The notes beneath the pieces are model-generated. The model worked only from the letters and a program-made list of their open reading frames with translations, was not told the DNA's origin and did no database searches. Position numbers and translations under genes: made by a program. Shown one piece after another: positions 42,171-52,003 of a DNA stretch of 64,000 nucleotides (position 1 is its first letter; each line of letters begins with the position of its first letter). The DNA is from Petrotoga mobilis SJ95. GTDB lineage: Bacteria > Thermotogota > Thermotogae > Petrotogales > Petrotogaceae. The DNA lies in the NCBI RefSeq assembly GCF_000018605.1, contig NC_010003.1, forward strand, positions 372,001-436,000. The letters are read 5' to 3'.

Positions 42171-44889
42171 CAATTAAAACCTCTCTTCTTGAAACTCTTT
42201 TTTCAACTTTTTCTAACTTAACTGGGGTTATTTTTAATTCGGGTATCTTTGCTTTTAAATCATAAACACGATTGGTAAGTTTATTGGCTGGACTTTCCGC
42301 ATAGTGAAAAGGCATGAAAAGTTGGCCAGGTTGAACTCTTTGTCCAACCTTTGCATAGGTTTCAACCGTTCCTTGAGGCGAAGTTATCCTAACTCTATCT
42401 TTATCTTTGATCCCCAATTTTTTTGCATCTTCTATGTTTATTTCGACATAAGAGTCTGGTTCATGCTTGTCAATAGGATAGGATCGCCTGGTCATAGTAC
42501 CTGTATGGAAATGGTATAACATCCTTCCTGTCATTAAGGTAAAATTGTACTTTTCATCGGCTTCTTTTTCTGGAGGAGCAAACTCAACTGGAAAAAACTT
42601 GCCTTTCCCACGAGAAAAACCATCCTTATGCAAATATTTTGTACCTGGATGATTAACATCAGGGCAAGGCCATTGCAAACCACCTTTTTCCAATCTTTCA
42701 TAACTTATTCCGCCGTATAATTTTGATACTTGTGCGATCTCATCCATAATTTCAGAAGGAGAATTATATTTCATTTCATAACCCATTTTATTAGCCAATT
42801 TAGTTAATATCTCCCAATCTGCTTTAGCCCTTCCAGGAGAGTTGACCGCTTTTCTCACCCTTTGTATGCGTCGTTCGGTATTTGTAAACGTACCCTCTTT
42901 TTCAGCAAACGACGCCGCTGGCAAAACTACATCTGCAAATTGTGCACTTTCAGTCAAGAATATATCCTGCACTATTAAAAAATCCAAACTTTCTAGAGCT
43001 TTTTTAACATGGTCTTGATCTGGATCAGACAAAAAAGGATTCTCACCCATTATGTAGAGAGCTTTTATCTTTTTACCTGCTTCTTCAAACATTTCTGTTA
43101 ATGTCAATCCTTCTCTATCAGTTAATTTTACACCCCAATAATTCTCAAACTTTTCTCTAATTTTGGGATCACTGACTTTTTGATAACCAGGATAAACATC
43201 AGATAAAGCCCCAACATCACAAGCACCTTGCACGTTGTTTTGTCCCCTTAATGGATTAACTCCTGTGCTTTCAAAACCAACGTTCCCAGTTAAGAGTGCA
43301 AGATTCGTAAGAGAAAGTACGTTGTTAGTTCCGTATTTATGTTGAGTTATTCCCATTGCAAAATATATTGCTGCTTTTTCGGCTAAACCAAACATTTTTG
43401 CAGCTTCGATTATCTTATCTGCTGGCACACCTGTAATCTGGGATACTTTAGATGGTGTATAACCTTCTATTACTTTTATATAACTTTCAAATCCTTCCGT
43501 TCTTTCTTCAATGAATTTTTTATCAAGTAACCCTTCGTTGACGATAACATTCATTATTCCATTTATTAAAGCCACATCTGTTCCAGGCTTGTGATGTAAT
43601 GAAATGTCAGCAATTTCAGAAAGTTCTATCTTCCGAGGATCTGCTACTATTAAATGGGTCCCGTTTTTCTTCGCCTTTTTTATCTTGCTTCCAATTACCG
43701 GATGATTCTCCGTTGGATTTGAACCTATAACAAATATTACATCACTTCCCTCTATTTCTGATATAGAGTTGGTCATGGCTCCCGAACCAAATGCCATCCC
43801 TAATCCAACAACAGTGGAGGCATGACAAAGTCTGGCACAGTGATCTACAGAATTTGTACCAATTACTGCCCTCATAAATTTCTGCATAATATAGTTTTCT
43901 TCATTTGTACATTTTGCTGAGCTCAACCCACCTATTGAATCACTTCCATACTTTCCTCTTATATTCAATAGTTTTTCTGCAACATAATCTAATGCTTCTT
44001 CCCAACTAACTTTTTCAAAATGTCCATTTCTCTTTATCAAAGGGTCAGTCAATCTATCAGGGTGATTGACAAAATCATAACCAAAACGGCCTTTCACACA
44101 GCTTTCTCCATGGGGGTTTGGAGAGTTTTCGTTGTAAACCGAACCAACTTGAATTATTTTATTGTTTTTGGTTCTTAATTCCAATTGACAACCAACCCCA
44201 CAGTAAGGACAGGTTGTTATAGTTTTTTTAAATTCGTAATAACGCCCTTTTCCTTTGGAAGGAATATAAGTAAGAGCCCCCGTTGGGCACATTTCAACGC
44301 ATTGCCCACAAAAGACGCATGGAGAATCTTTCCCTCCCAGATCTTCATCAAATGGAGGGCTAACTTTAGTTTCAAAACCTCTATTGACAAAATCCAATGC
44401 GTTACACATTTGAATCTCTTTACATGTTCGTACACATTTGCCACAAAGTATGCATTTGTCTGGATCAAGCTGTATAAATTCATTCTGAGCTTTTATCTCA
44501 AAACGTGGGAGTTTCTTTGTTCCGAAGGTGGATTCTTTAATTCCATATTCGTAAGCTAAATCCTGAAGGACACAGTTTCCATTAGCTTCACATGTCATAC
44601 AATCCATTGGATGATCAGAAACTAGTAAATCTACAACCGTCTTTCTAGCCTCGATAACCCGTTCACTATCCGTTAAAACCTTCATCCCATCAGTTACTGG
44701 TGTAACACAAGAGGCAACTAATTTACGATTATTTTCCAATTCTACCAAACACATTCTACAAGAACCTACATCGGATAAATGTGGACTATGACATATGGTA
44801 GGAATATAGATACCGTTTTGTTTTGCAACCTGGAGTATAGTTTGGCCTGGTTCAGCTTCGTAATCATTATGATTTATAGTAACTACCAA
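42136..44889 (-). CDS. Formate dehydrogenase-like molybdopterin oxidoreductase (Cys form, NuoG-like N-terminus)
   Basis: In order this has: a 2Fe-2S domain (residues 1-80, CHSPHLSDVGSCRMCLVE and a later Cys), a NuoG-type His-Cys-rich domain (DHPMDCMTCEANGNC), two 4Fe-4S clusters (CILCGKCVRTC, CVFCGQCVEMC), the FDH-type 4Fe-4S motif CPYCGVGC, the catalytic MGD domain and a C-terminal MopB domain. The metal ligand is Cys355 in DHCARLCHAST, so selenocysteine is not used. The start is TTG 44889 behind AAGGGG. No NuoE/NuoF-type partner genes or fdhD lie nearby, so electron acceptor and partners are unknown. Confidence 0.87.
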   Translation of the reverse strand: MVVTINHNDYEAEPGQTILQVAKQNGIYIPTICHSPHLSDVGSCRMCLVELENNRKLVASCVTPVTDGMKVLTDSERVIEARKTVVDLLVSDHPMDCMTCEANGNCVLQDLAYEYGIKESTFGTKKLPRFEIKAQNEFIQLDPDKCILCGKCVRTCKEIQMCNALDFVNRGFETKVSPPFDEDLGGKDSPCVFCGQCVEMCPTGALTYIPSKGKGRYYEFKKTITTCPYCGVGCQLELRTKNNKIIQVGSVYNENSPNPHGESCVKGRFGYDFVNHPDRLTDPLIKRNGHFEKVSWEEALDYVAEKLLNIRGKYGSDSIGGLSSAKCTNEENYIMQKFMRAVIGTNSVDHCARLCHASTVVGLGMAFGSGAMTNSISEIEGSDVIFVIGSNPTENHPVIGSKIKKAKKNGTHLIVADPRKIELSEIADISLHHKPGTDVALINGIMNVIVNEGLLDKKFIEERTEGFESYIKVIEGYTPSKVSQITGVPADKIIEAAKMFGLAEKAAIYFAMGITQHKYGTNNVLSLTNLALLTGNVGFESTGVNPLRGQNNVQGACDVGALSDVYPGYQKVSDPKIREKFENYWGVKLTDREGLTLTEMFEEAGKKIKALYIMGENPFLSDPDQDHVKKALESLDFLIVQDIFLTESAQFADVVLPAASFAEKEGTFTNTERRIQRVRKAVNSPGRAKADWEILTKLANKMGYEMKYNSPSEIMDEIAQVSKLYGGISYERLEKGGLQWPCPDVNHPGTKYLHKDGFSRGKGKFFPVEFAPPEKEADEKYNFTLMTGRMLYHFHTGTMTRRSYPIDKHEPDSYVEINIEDAKKLGIKDKDRVRITSPQGTVETYAKVGQRVQPGQLFMPFHYAESPANKLTNRVYDLKAKIPELKITPVKLEKVEKRVSRREVLIDERFTSIRRQE

Positions 44890-44933
44890 AACATAAGACC
44901 CCTTTCATTATTAAATTTACGAAAAATTCAATA

Positions 44934-46745
44934 TCAAAAAATCATATTCTTAGCGGTGAAAATATTTACAACAACTTCTTCATCTACTAGTTGAAGTTTA
45001 TCTGTAATATTATATCTCGTTATTCCTTTTGAAGAGTAAGAAATGTAAAGATATCCATTTTTACAATCCATACTTAAAATTGGAAGATCTAAATTTATTA
45101 TTCGATTTAAATCAAAACTTGACAGATCAACGATCGTCAATTGAGAGCCTATAGAATAAAATATATATTTATCATTCAGAGCAATTATATCGGGCGAATA
45201 ATCAAAGCTAAAATAATCGATAATGTTAAAATTTACGTCTGTCCTAAATACCCCTTTTTCTGTTAAAAGGATAAATCCATCAGAAATTGAATGAATTTGT
45301 TCAATATGATCTTTGGAATAAAATTTAAAACTACTCTTTCCCGTTAAAAAGTTAAACTCTGTTATCTTATCTTCCTCAGCTATATACGCAAAGTTATCAA
45401 TAATTTCTATATCTTGAGCCATTCCTACAAACACCTTTGTTCCATAAAAGAAAGAATATATATTCTCTTGGGCAATAACGAATACATCTTCTTGGGTTTC
45501 TTTTATACCTACAATGTTTTCAGGAAAACTTTTGGTAATTGTATTCGTAGCATCATAGAAATTAACTACATTTTCATTGAGTTCGTAAAAGCCCTTCTCG
45601 CCTTTTATCAAATCCCCAATATATCTTTTCTCCCATAACTTTTCTTTTTGTTTATCTATATAAACTATCTTTCCACCCTCATCAATTAACACCCCTGATT
45701 CCAACGCAACGAAATCATCAATTGAGTCAACTGTATTAATATACTTAAGTAATTCTTTAGTATCTAATTCATAAATATACAGCCCATCTTCGTTATTCGT
45801 TAAGTATATATACCCGTCATTTATCAAAATATTTGGTCTAGAAAATTGTCCAGTAATAATTTCTTGAGTTTCTAATGATTCCAAACTTCTTTTATATACA
45901 CCGTTATTCGTAGAAAAATAAAGCAAATCATCTGCTAAATGTATAGAAAAAGCATCTTCATCCCATATATACAATGGTTTCACATCATGTTTTTTTGTCG
46001 TGGTCAAATCTTTTGTTTCAAATATTTGTATACCCATTAAATCGTCGTTCACTACAAAAAAATCCTTACTCAAACTAATCATTCTAGGTGAAACCAACTG
46101 ATCATAATGATTAATTTCTTCAACTGTTCGATCTTCTTTGACTTCATAAATCTTCATCCCTAAACCTGGACCAATCACAAATAAATACTTTTCAAACATT
46201 TCAACTTGGGTTACCATGCCCCGTAAACGAATATGTTCTTTCAATCTTATATACACCTTATCTTTCAAATCGAAGCTTATCAAGCCATTTTCACCATCCG
46301 CAACAAATAATAATTCTCCATTCGTTGCAACGGATAAAGAATCACCAAATGTGGAGTAAGAGTTTAATAAAGTTACTTTTTGGGGATCTGAAAAATCATA
46401 AATTTTCAATCCCTCTCTGTCAACAAGATAAAGATAATCTTCATAAATTTGAGCATCGTTAACATAACTACCGGTTGTTACTGAAGCAATTATTTCTTTC
46501 TTTTCAACATCGAAAACATAAAATCCTTCGTAACCTCCTATTATTACTCCGTATTTGGCATTTACTGTTGAGATAGGAATTTTTTCTTGAACAATCGGAT
46601 TAGTAACCTCTTCTACTTGAGTACTACTCACCTGAACAGACCTTTCTTTTGCAATTTGGATGTAAAATATTACAACCGAAGTCATTATCAAAATTAAAAC
46701 AATTAAAAAGCCTAAAATAGTATAATTCTTAATAATTTTGCGCAC
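44934..46745 (-). CDS. Membrane-anchored beta-propeller protein (LVIVD-like repeats)
   Basis: One N-terminal transmembrane helix (about residues 9-30) is followed by a linker and repeated beta blades of the form YLYLVDREGLKIYDFSDPQ, LLFVADGENGLISFDL and YIYLTNNEDGLYIYEL, like LVIVD/WD-type propellers. The soluble part faces the periplasm by the positive-inside rule. No catalytic motif is seen. GTG 46745 lies behind GGGGTG. It precedes the formate dehydrogenase-like gene by 44 nt on the same strand. A link to that enzyme is possible but unproven. Confidence 0.7.
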   Translation of the reverse strand: MRKIIKNYTILGFLIVLILIMTSVVIFYIQIAKERSVQVSSTQVEEVTNPIVQEKIPISTVNAKYGVIIGGYEGFYVFDVEKKEIIASVTTGSYVNDAQIYEDYLYLVDREGLKIYDFSDPQKVTLLNSYSTFGDSLSVATNGELLFVADGENGLISFDLKDKVYIRLKEHIRLRGMVTQVEMFEKYLFVIGPGLGMKIYEVKEDRTVEEINHYDQLVSPRMISLSKDFFVVNDDLMGIQIFETKDLTTTKKHDVKPLYIWDEDAFSIHLADDLLYFSTNNGVYKRSLESLETQEIITGQFSRPNILINDGYIYLTNNEDGLYIYELDTKELLKYINTVDSIDDFVALESGVLIDEGGKIVYIDKQKEKLWEKRYIGDLIKGEKGFYELNENVVNFYDATNTITKSFPENIVGIKETQEDVFVIAQENIYSFFYGTKVFVGMAQDIEIIDNFAYIAEEDKITEFNFLTGKSSFKFYSKDHIEQIHSISDGFILLTEKGVFRTDVNFNIIDYFSFDYSPDIIALNDKYIFYSIGSQLTIVDLSSFDLNRIINLDLPILSMDCKNGYLYISYSSKGITRYNITDKLQLVDEEVVVNIFTAKNMIF

Positions 46746-46760
46746 GGGTTACACCCCAAT

Positions 46761-46789
46761 ATGTTATAATTTTAATATAATTATAACAT
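46761..46789. promoter_or_regulatory. Symmetric TATAAT repeat between propeller gene and cheW
   Basis: ATGTTATAAT-N9-ATTATAACAT is a perfect 10-bp inverted repeat that puts a TATAAT on each strand, 15-40 nt from the propeller gene start. It may be a -10 for the propeller gene with an overlapping operator. cheW has its own nearer candidate -10 (TATAAT 46848-46853). Confidence 0.4.
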
Positions 46790-46926
46790 AATTTTTTTCG
46801 TATATTCTTTAGCCCAGAGACAACTTTTTTTCTAAATACTTTTATGATATAATTTTTTAGAAATTTATTGAATTATAATTAGCCATTTTAGAAACAAAAT
46901 TTTGATTTTAAAAAGGGGGAGTAAAA

Positions 46927-47391
46927 ATGCCATCCGAGTTGAAAATAGTCACATTCAACATTGGTAAAGAAAAGTTTGGCCTCGATATTATGAATGTGGA
47001 TGCCGTAATTGAGTATGAAGAGACCACTAAATTACCAAATGCTTCTGACTATTTCGAAGGTGTAATAAATTATCGCAATGAAGAAGTTTTACCTATCATC
47101 AACCTGAGAAGAAAATTTAAAATGTCCGACTTTGAAGACAGATCTCACGCCAAAGTAATAGTTTTAAAAATCGATCAAAGACGTGTGGGAATAATGGTTG
47201 ACGATGTAAAAAACGTAAGAAGTATCGACCCTAATTTAATAAACGAAAAACCTAATATAGGTGGAATGCGCGGAGCTGATTTTATAAGTGGCATAGCACG
47301 TTTAGAAGATGGTATGTTAGTAATATTAGATATAGATAAACTGCTAACCGAAGAAGAAAAGGTTGCAATAGACGAAGTTATTAATAATTAA
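46927..47391 (+). CDS. cheW: Chemotaxis coupling protein CheW
   Basis: CheW links chemoreceptors to the kinase CheA. The 154-residue protein has the CheW SH3-like fold with the signature FNIGKEKFGLDIMNVDAVIEYEE, GVINYRNEEVLPIINLRRKF and VGIMVDDVKNVRSI. It stands alone behind AAAGGGGG and before a strong terminator. No other chemotaxis genes lie in the window. Confidence 0.93.
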   Translation: MPSELKIVTFNIGKEKFGLDIMNVDAVIEYEETTKLPNASDYFEGVINYRNEEVLPIINLRRKFKMSDFEDRSHAKVIVLKIDQRRVGIMVDDVKNVRSIDPNLINEKPNIGGMRGADFISGIARLEDGMLVILDIDKLLTEEEKVAIDEVINN

Positions 47392-47409
47392 ACTGCTTTC
47401 AAAAAGCAT

Positions 47410-47444
47410 AAAAAGTGGCGATATATTTATTACGCCACTTTTTT
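47410..47444. terminator. Bidirectional terminator between cheW and the cupin gene
   Basis: AAAAAGTGGCG-N12-CGCCACTTTTTT is an 11-bp stem with a T-run on both strands. It separates the convergent cheW and cupin genes and should stop transcription from both sides. Confidence 0.9.
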
Positions 47445-47453
47445 ATGAAAAAT

Positions 47454-47822
47454 TCATTCTTCATCTGCAGATGTTGGAATAACACAAATAAATTCTAAAT
47501 CTTCATCTCCTGCGTTCTTCAATTGGTGCTCTATGCCTCCAGGGACGTAAACAAAACTTCCAGCTTCAACTGCATTGTATTTTTCTCCATCATAAACTTC
47601 TGCCTTACCTTTAACTATAAATATTTCATGTTCCCATCTATGAGAGTGTTTAGGAGAATATCCACCTGGTTTAACAGTGAATAACCTCATAACAAAATTA
47701 GGCGCTCCATAATTACTCTTCCCTATTAATATTCTTTTTTCAACATCTTTAGTCATTTCATTATTTATTATTAAAGGTTTAACTTCCTTTGCTTTACCTA
47801 TTATTGCTTTTTCCTGCGACAT
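47454..47822 (-). CDS. Small cupin protein
   Basis: This single-domain cupin of 122 residues has metal ligands in HSHRWEHE (cupin motif 1: three His and one Glu) and a His in the second motif region (YVPGGIEH). Such proteins bind Mn, Fe or Zn. Activities vary widely and none can be assigned. It lies 24 nt after csrA at the end of the flagellar run on the minus strand. Confidence 0.8.
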   Translation of the reverse strand: MSQEKAIIGKAKEVKPLIINNEMTKDVEKRILIGKSNYGAPNFVMRLFTVKPGGYSPKHSHRWEHEIFIVKGKAEVYDGEKYNAVEAGSFVYVPGGIEHQLKNAGDEDLEFICVIPTSADEE

Positions 47823-47846
47823 ATTCGATTTTTTCCTCCCTTGTAT

Positions 47847-48113
47847 CTAAGTATTTTGTTTTTTATCTTTTTTTACTAGTTTTGGGATACTGGTCTTTAT
47901 TTTTCCCAATCTGTTAACATCGCTCTCCAACGAGGCTTTATTTTGCTTTACGATTTCTTCATACACTTCTTCGCGATAAATTTTTATATCTTTAGGTGCC
48001 TCAAAACCGATTTTTATATTTCCATTATCTTGTTCAACCATAATGAGTTTTATTTTTCTATTTCCTACTTGTATTACGATGGATTCTCCTATTTTTCTAG
48101 ATAATATCAACAA
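47847..48113 (-). CDS. csrA: Carbon storage regulator CsrA
   Basis: CsrA is an RNA-binding translational repressor that in bacteria with FliW controls flagellin synthesis. The core MLILSRKIGESIVI with IKIGFEAPKDIKIYREEVYEEI is complete. A Lys-rich tail of about 25 residues extends beyond the usual length. The start is TTG 48113, 2 nt after the fliW stop, with GGTGA as a modest SD. The fliW-csrA pair is the classic antagonist module. Confidence 0.95.
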   Translation of the reverse strand: MLILSRKIGESIVIQVGNRKIKLIMVEQDNGNIKIGFEAPKDIKIYREEVYEEIVKQNKASLESDVNRLGKIKTSIPKLVKKDKKQNT

Positions 48114-48115
48114 AT

Positions 48116-48589
48116 CTATTCACCATCTTTTTGAACAGACAGTATAGCATTACTTCTTTCCAATTCTTCTTTCAAAAGATGTCTAATTTTGTATTCTTCA
48201 TTTTCAATTAAATATTGTACACCTTTATGATTTTTTTGGGAAATAATAATTGGAGCAGCTAAATTTATAGTTATTTCATCTTCTTTTTCTGGTATAGTCA
48301 ATATACTTAATATTATAGCATCTTCTGGTTTCTCTAATTCCAAGTATTCTGTTAAATCTTGAGGAAGAGCAAACTGATAATCGTTTCTTATAAGTTGAGG
48401 AAAAGTAACAGGGAAAGCTACTTTCTTATCTTCTAACGAAGCTAACCACATGATAGGATATGTATCTTCAGGTTCCAGCAAAACAAATTGTTTAAGATCT
48501 TCGAAACCAGGAATACCATACTCAAAAATTATGGTTTTTTCAGTTTCTATCTTCACACTTCCCAACTTCGTTTCATATTCTTTTATCAT
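48116..48589 (-). CDS. fliW: Flagellar assembly factor FliW
   Basis: FliW binds flagellin and CsrA, releasing or inhibiting CsrA according to the free flagellin level. The 157-residue protein shows FEYGIPGFEDLKQFVLLE (residues about 23-40) and the acidic C-terminal half typical of FliW. It lies between flgL and csrA, its normal context. Confidence 0.94.
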   Translation of the reverse strand: MIKEYETKLGSVKIETEKTIIFEYGIPGFEDLKQFVLLEPEDTYPIMWLASLEDKKVAFPVTFPQLIRNDYQFALPQDLTEYLELEKPEDAIILSILTIPEKEDEITINLAAPIIISQKNHKGVQYLIENEEYKIRHLLKEELERSNAILSVQKDGE

Positions 48590-48606
48590 AATTTTGGAAA
48601 ACCTCC

Positions 48607-49503
48607 TTATAGAAAATCTGCCAAGGTTGGGGGAATAATATTACCAGCTGCCTTTAAAGCAGCTTGTAAGACATTTTGCTGAGTTGCCAATTCCATTACT
48701 ACTTGAGCCATATCCGCATCAGCTTCATTGGATAAAAATTCTGTTGAAAAACTCTTAAATTCTTCCATTCTGTTTGAAGTCATTTCTAAAACTCGTTGAG
48801 TAGCTCCAACTTCCGTAAGATTCTTTAATACATTGTTTTGTATTTCTTCAACATTTTCCATCTCACTTTGAAGTGATGTGTAATCTCCTGCTTCTATAGC
48901 ATTGGACAATCTTTTTACTATGGCAAAAATTGAGGCACCATAATCAGTTACAAAAGCATCATAAACTGTTTTACCGTATTCTATATCTTGCCCACCAACG
49001 GAAATCTTCTGCCTAATATTTGCTTCTGGGGGCATTATTATTTTAAAATTACCTTCGCTATCTATTTCCACGACTTTTTGATTGTTTTTAGCTCCCCCAA
49101 ACACATAGTTTCCTGAAATTTCCGTATTTGCAATAGAAACTAGTTGCGTATTTATCTTGTTAAGTTCTTCTGATATAGCTACCTTATCCTCTTTAGTTAA
49201 TGTATCATTTGCTCCTCTAACTGCAAGCTCTTTAACTCTAAGATATATCGAGCTCACTTCCTGTAATGCTGTATCATACATATTCACATAATTTTGGGCT
49301 GTTTCCACATTAGTTTTATAACGTTCAATTTCCCTCAAACGACTGTCTAAATTAGAAATCCTTGTTGCAACAGCTGCATTATCTGATGGGTAACGAACTT
49401 TCTTTCCTGAAGTTAATTGAGAATTTAAATCACTATATTTCCTTAAAACATCTTGAATATCGTTAAGTGTTCTACTACTTAAAAGATTTTCAGTGATTCT
49501 CAT
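48607..49503 (-). CDS. flgL: Flagellar hook-associated protein 3 FlgL
   Basis: FlgL joins hook and filament. The 298-residue protein has flagellin-like N- and C-terminal coiled coils: MRITENLLSSRTLNDIQDVL with KRVRYPSDN-like KKVRYPSDNAAVATRIS, and the tail NEADADMAQVVMELATQQNVLQAAL. It follows flgK by 42 nt. Confidence 0.95.
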   Translation of the reverse strand: MRITENLLSSRTLNDIQDVLRKYSDLNSQLTSGKKVRYPSDNAAVATRISNLDSRLREIERYKTNVETAQNYVNMYDTALQEVSSIYLRVKELAVRGANDTLTKEDKVAISEELNKINTQLVSIANTEISGNYVFGGAKNNQKVVEIDSEGNFKIIMPPEANIRQKISVGGQDIEYGKTVYDAFVTDYGASIFAIVKRLSNAIEAGDYTSLQSEMENVEEIQNNVLKNLTEVGATQRVLEMTSNRMEEFKSFSTEFLSNEADADMAQVVMELATQQNVLQAALKAAGNIIPPTLADFL

Positions 49504-49545
49504 GTTTTTACCTCCTCACCAACCAAACAAGTACTGTTCACTCTA

Positions 49546-52002
49546 TTATACAACACCCAAGTTGTTAATAACCGTCTCCATCATTTGATTCACTGCTGTG
49601 ATAACCCTGGCAGAAGCATTAAAAGCCTGCTGATATTTGACAAGGTTAGTCATCTCCTCGTCTATAGAAACACCCATCACTCTTTCTTTTTCAAGACTTA
49701 TCTCACTATTCAACATTTCACTGTTTAGCCTCATTTTATCTGCTGTTTCTCCCTTAACTCCTATATCTGTAACAATATTTCCTAAAAAGTTCGAAAAACC
49801 AACCCTCCCATTATCTAATACGGAATTATCATACATCTTGGATATTTCATCCCATACACTAACGTTTCCTGCACCAGTGGGAGAATAATTAATATCATAA
49901 TAACCCAAGTCGGTTGCAAGTAAAGATGGATTCTCTTTTAAGTTAGACGATACAGAAATTTGATTGACTATTCCTAACTCGTTATCTATTTTCAAAAGAT
50001 CAGCTTCAGAAAACTTTTCATCTATTTGTTCAGGGCTTATATCTGGAGAAATCAGTGTAACGATATTGTTAGAATCATCTTCGATAAATCCTAAAGCATT
50101 GAATAATTTTTCAGGACCCTTTATAGTAACGTTCTTTAAGTCAAAATCTATTAGATTTCCAGCTCTCAACACAAATGAGCCATGTGGAGTTACAGAAGCG
50201 GTAACCCCTGTGTTTGTGGCATTGATTTTATCAACCAAGTCATAAGCAGTGTCTTTAAGAGGGTTGATCTCGATTCTTATTCCATTTATACTCATTTCTA
50301 TTTTTTCATTTGAACCTAATAAATTATTCAAAGTAGGTTTTGAGGTATCTAAGGCGTCTAATGTTATTCTTTGTGCGTCATTTTCTGAAAGAGAACCATC
50401 TATGTCGTTCAATACGATGGTATCCAAATCAGCATTTGGAACTTTCTTCGTGGGAAGTATGTATATAAACTTCTTTATAAGATCACCCTGATCATTCCTT
50501 ATTTCTCTTTCTAGAGCTTTCAAATAACCTCCAGAATCGCTATTTATTTTTGATACTAAATCCGTAGCATTTGAAAAATATATAGGATCAGTCTCATTCG
50601 GCACTTCAAGCTTAATTTCGCCAGGGATGATAAGCTTTGGAGGAACTATTGAATAATCCTCTTCTATTTTGTATGCCTCAATTTCTTTAGTAGGGAAACC
50701 GTATTCCCTGAGAAAATCTCCTTCTATATCAACTAGTAGTTTGTCTTGAAAACCAGAAGTATCATCAAAATAAATAGCATTATTTGTTGAATCATATTTT
50801 ATTGAATTGCTATCGTCATATGGGGAAGGAGAAGTTGCAGAATAATCTACTGAGTAAAGATCGAAATTATTTAAATCAATTGAAGGATCACTATAAAAAC
50901 TGCTTAAACTCGTGACGTGCTTAATTGTGTCTGGATGGAATACGTCCGAATTTCCTGCTATCCTGAAAAATCTTGAATCTTCAAAACCTCTTTTGGTACT
51001 TATATCAGCAAAAAAGTTGGCACCTGTTATAGTTCCTGTTGAATCCCACCCTTCTTTATAAATAAGATTAGTTGTATCGACTAAATACAAACCAAACTCA
51101 TCGAGTTGTTGTTGATAAGAAGGGATGATTTCATCTCTCAATTCAAAAAGTGCAGACATTTTTCCATCGTTAAAAGTCAACAAATTGCTACCTACATAGG
51201 CGTAATATGCATCATTTGTTTCTGCAATGGTTAAGGATCTTATCTCTTGATAACTACTTCCATTTAAAACTACTTTATCCCCCATACTCAAAGAAATTTG
51301 ACCATTTGAATGACTTGTTATTCTTATATTGGAAAGTTCTGAAAGTTTATCCAACAATCTATCCCTCTCATCAAGCAAATCATTAGGGGAACCACTCATT
51401 GAACTTGATGTGAGTATCTTTTGATTTAAATCGGCAATCCTTTTCAAATAACCGTTTATTTCGTCTATTCTGAGCTTTATTTCACTGTTTATATCATTTT
51501 TTAATTCTTCTAACCTATAGTTAAGATCTTTCATGGTGTTAACTAATTCTTCCGCTCGAGATACAACCTGAGTTTTAGCGGCTTCATTTGATGGATCAGT
51601 TTTCAACTCCTCGATTGATGCCCAGTAAGAATCATACATATTTCTCAAACCCGTTTCTCCAGGTTCACCAAACAATTGTTCAATATAATGCACATTAGAA
51701 TATATATTTTCCCAATAATTCAAACGAGAAGAAGTTTCTCGAAATTGCAAATCTAAAAATTCGTCTCTCACTCGTTGAATATCGCTTACCGTAGAACCAG
51801 TTCCAAAAGATAAAGCTGCTCCCCCACTCCCTATCGTTGTTAAATTAATAGGGTTGGTAGTCACAATAACAGGACTCTGCCTAGAAAAACCCTGGGTATT
51901 AGAATTAGAAATATTATGGGCGACAACGCTCATAGCGATTTTATTGGTATAAACTCCTAGTAAACCCGTGTTCAATAGGCCGTTCAAAGTCATTGCACAC
52001 AC
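49546..52002 (-). CDS. flgK: Flagellar hook-associated protein 1 FlgK
   Basis: FlgK is the other hook-filament junction protein. The N-terminus (LLNTGLLGVYTNKIAMSVVAHNISNSNTQGFSRQ) and C-terminus (NLVKYQQAFNASARVITAVNQMMETVINNLG) are conserved. At 818 residues it is longer than most FlgK proteins, the extra length being in the central exposed region. GTG 52002 follows GGAGGGG by 5 nt and is next to the flgN stop. ATG four codons later is the alternative. Confidence 0.94.
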   Translation of the reverse strand: MCAMTLNGLLNTGLLGVYTNKIAMSVVAHNISNSNTQGFSRQSPVIVTTNPINLTTIGSGGAALSFGTGSTVSDIQRVRDEFLDLQFRETSSRLNYWENIYSNVHYIEQLFGEPGETGLRNMYDSYWASIEELKTDPSNEAAKTQVVSRAEELVNTMKDLNYRLEELKNDINSEIKLRIDEINGYLKRIADLNQKILTSSSMSGSPNDLLDERDRLLDKLSELSNIRITSHSNGQISLSMGDKVVLNGSSYQEIRSLTIAETNDAYYAYVGSNLLTFNDGKMSALFELRDEIIPSYQQQLDEFGLYLVDTTNLIYKEGWDSTGTITGANFFADISTKRGFEDSRFFRIAGNSDVFHPDTIKHVTSLSSFYSDPSIDLNNFDLYSVDYSATSPSPYDDSNSIKYDSTNNAIYFDDTSGFQDKLLVDIEGDFLREYGFPTKEIEAYKIEEDYSIVPPKLIIPGEIKLEVPNETDPIYFSNATDLVSKINSDSGGYLKALEREIRNDQGDLIKKFIYILPTKKVPNADLDTIVLNDIDGSLSENDAQRITLDALDTSKPTLNNLLGSNEKIEMSINGIRIEINPLKDTAYDLVDKINATNTGVTASVTPHGSFVLRAGNLIDFDLKNVTIKGPEKLFNALGFIEDDSNNIVTLISPDISPEQIDEKFSEADLLKIDNELGIVNQISVSSNLKENPSLLATDLGYYDINYSPTGAGNVSVWDEISKMYDNSVLDNGRVGFSNFLGNIVTDIGVKGETADKMRLNSEMLNSEISLEKERVMGVSIDEEMTNLVKYQQAFNASARVITAVNQMMETVINNLGVV

Positions 52003-52003
52003 G

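Noticed and set aside
43818-43836. Possible selenocysteine at the FDH active site
   Set aside because: The metal-ligand codon is TGT (Cys355) and no in-frame TGA occurs.
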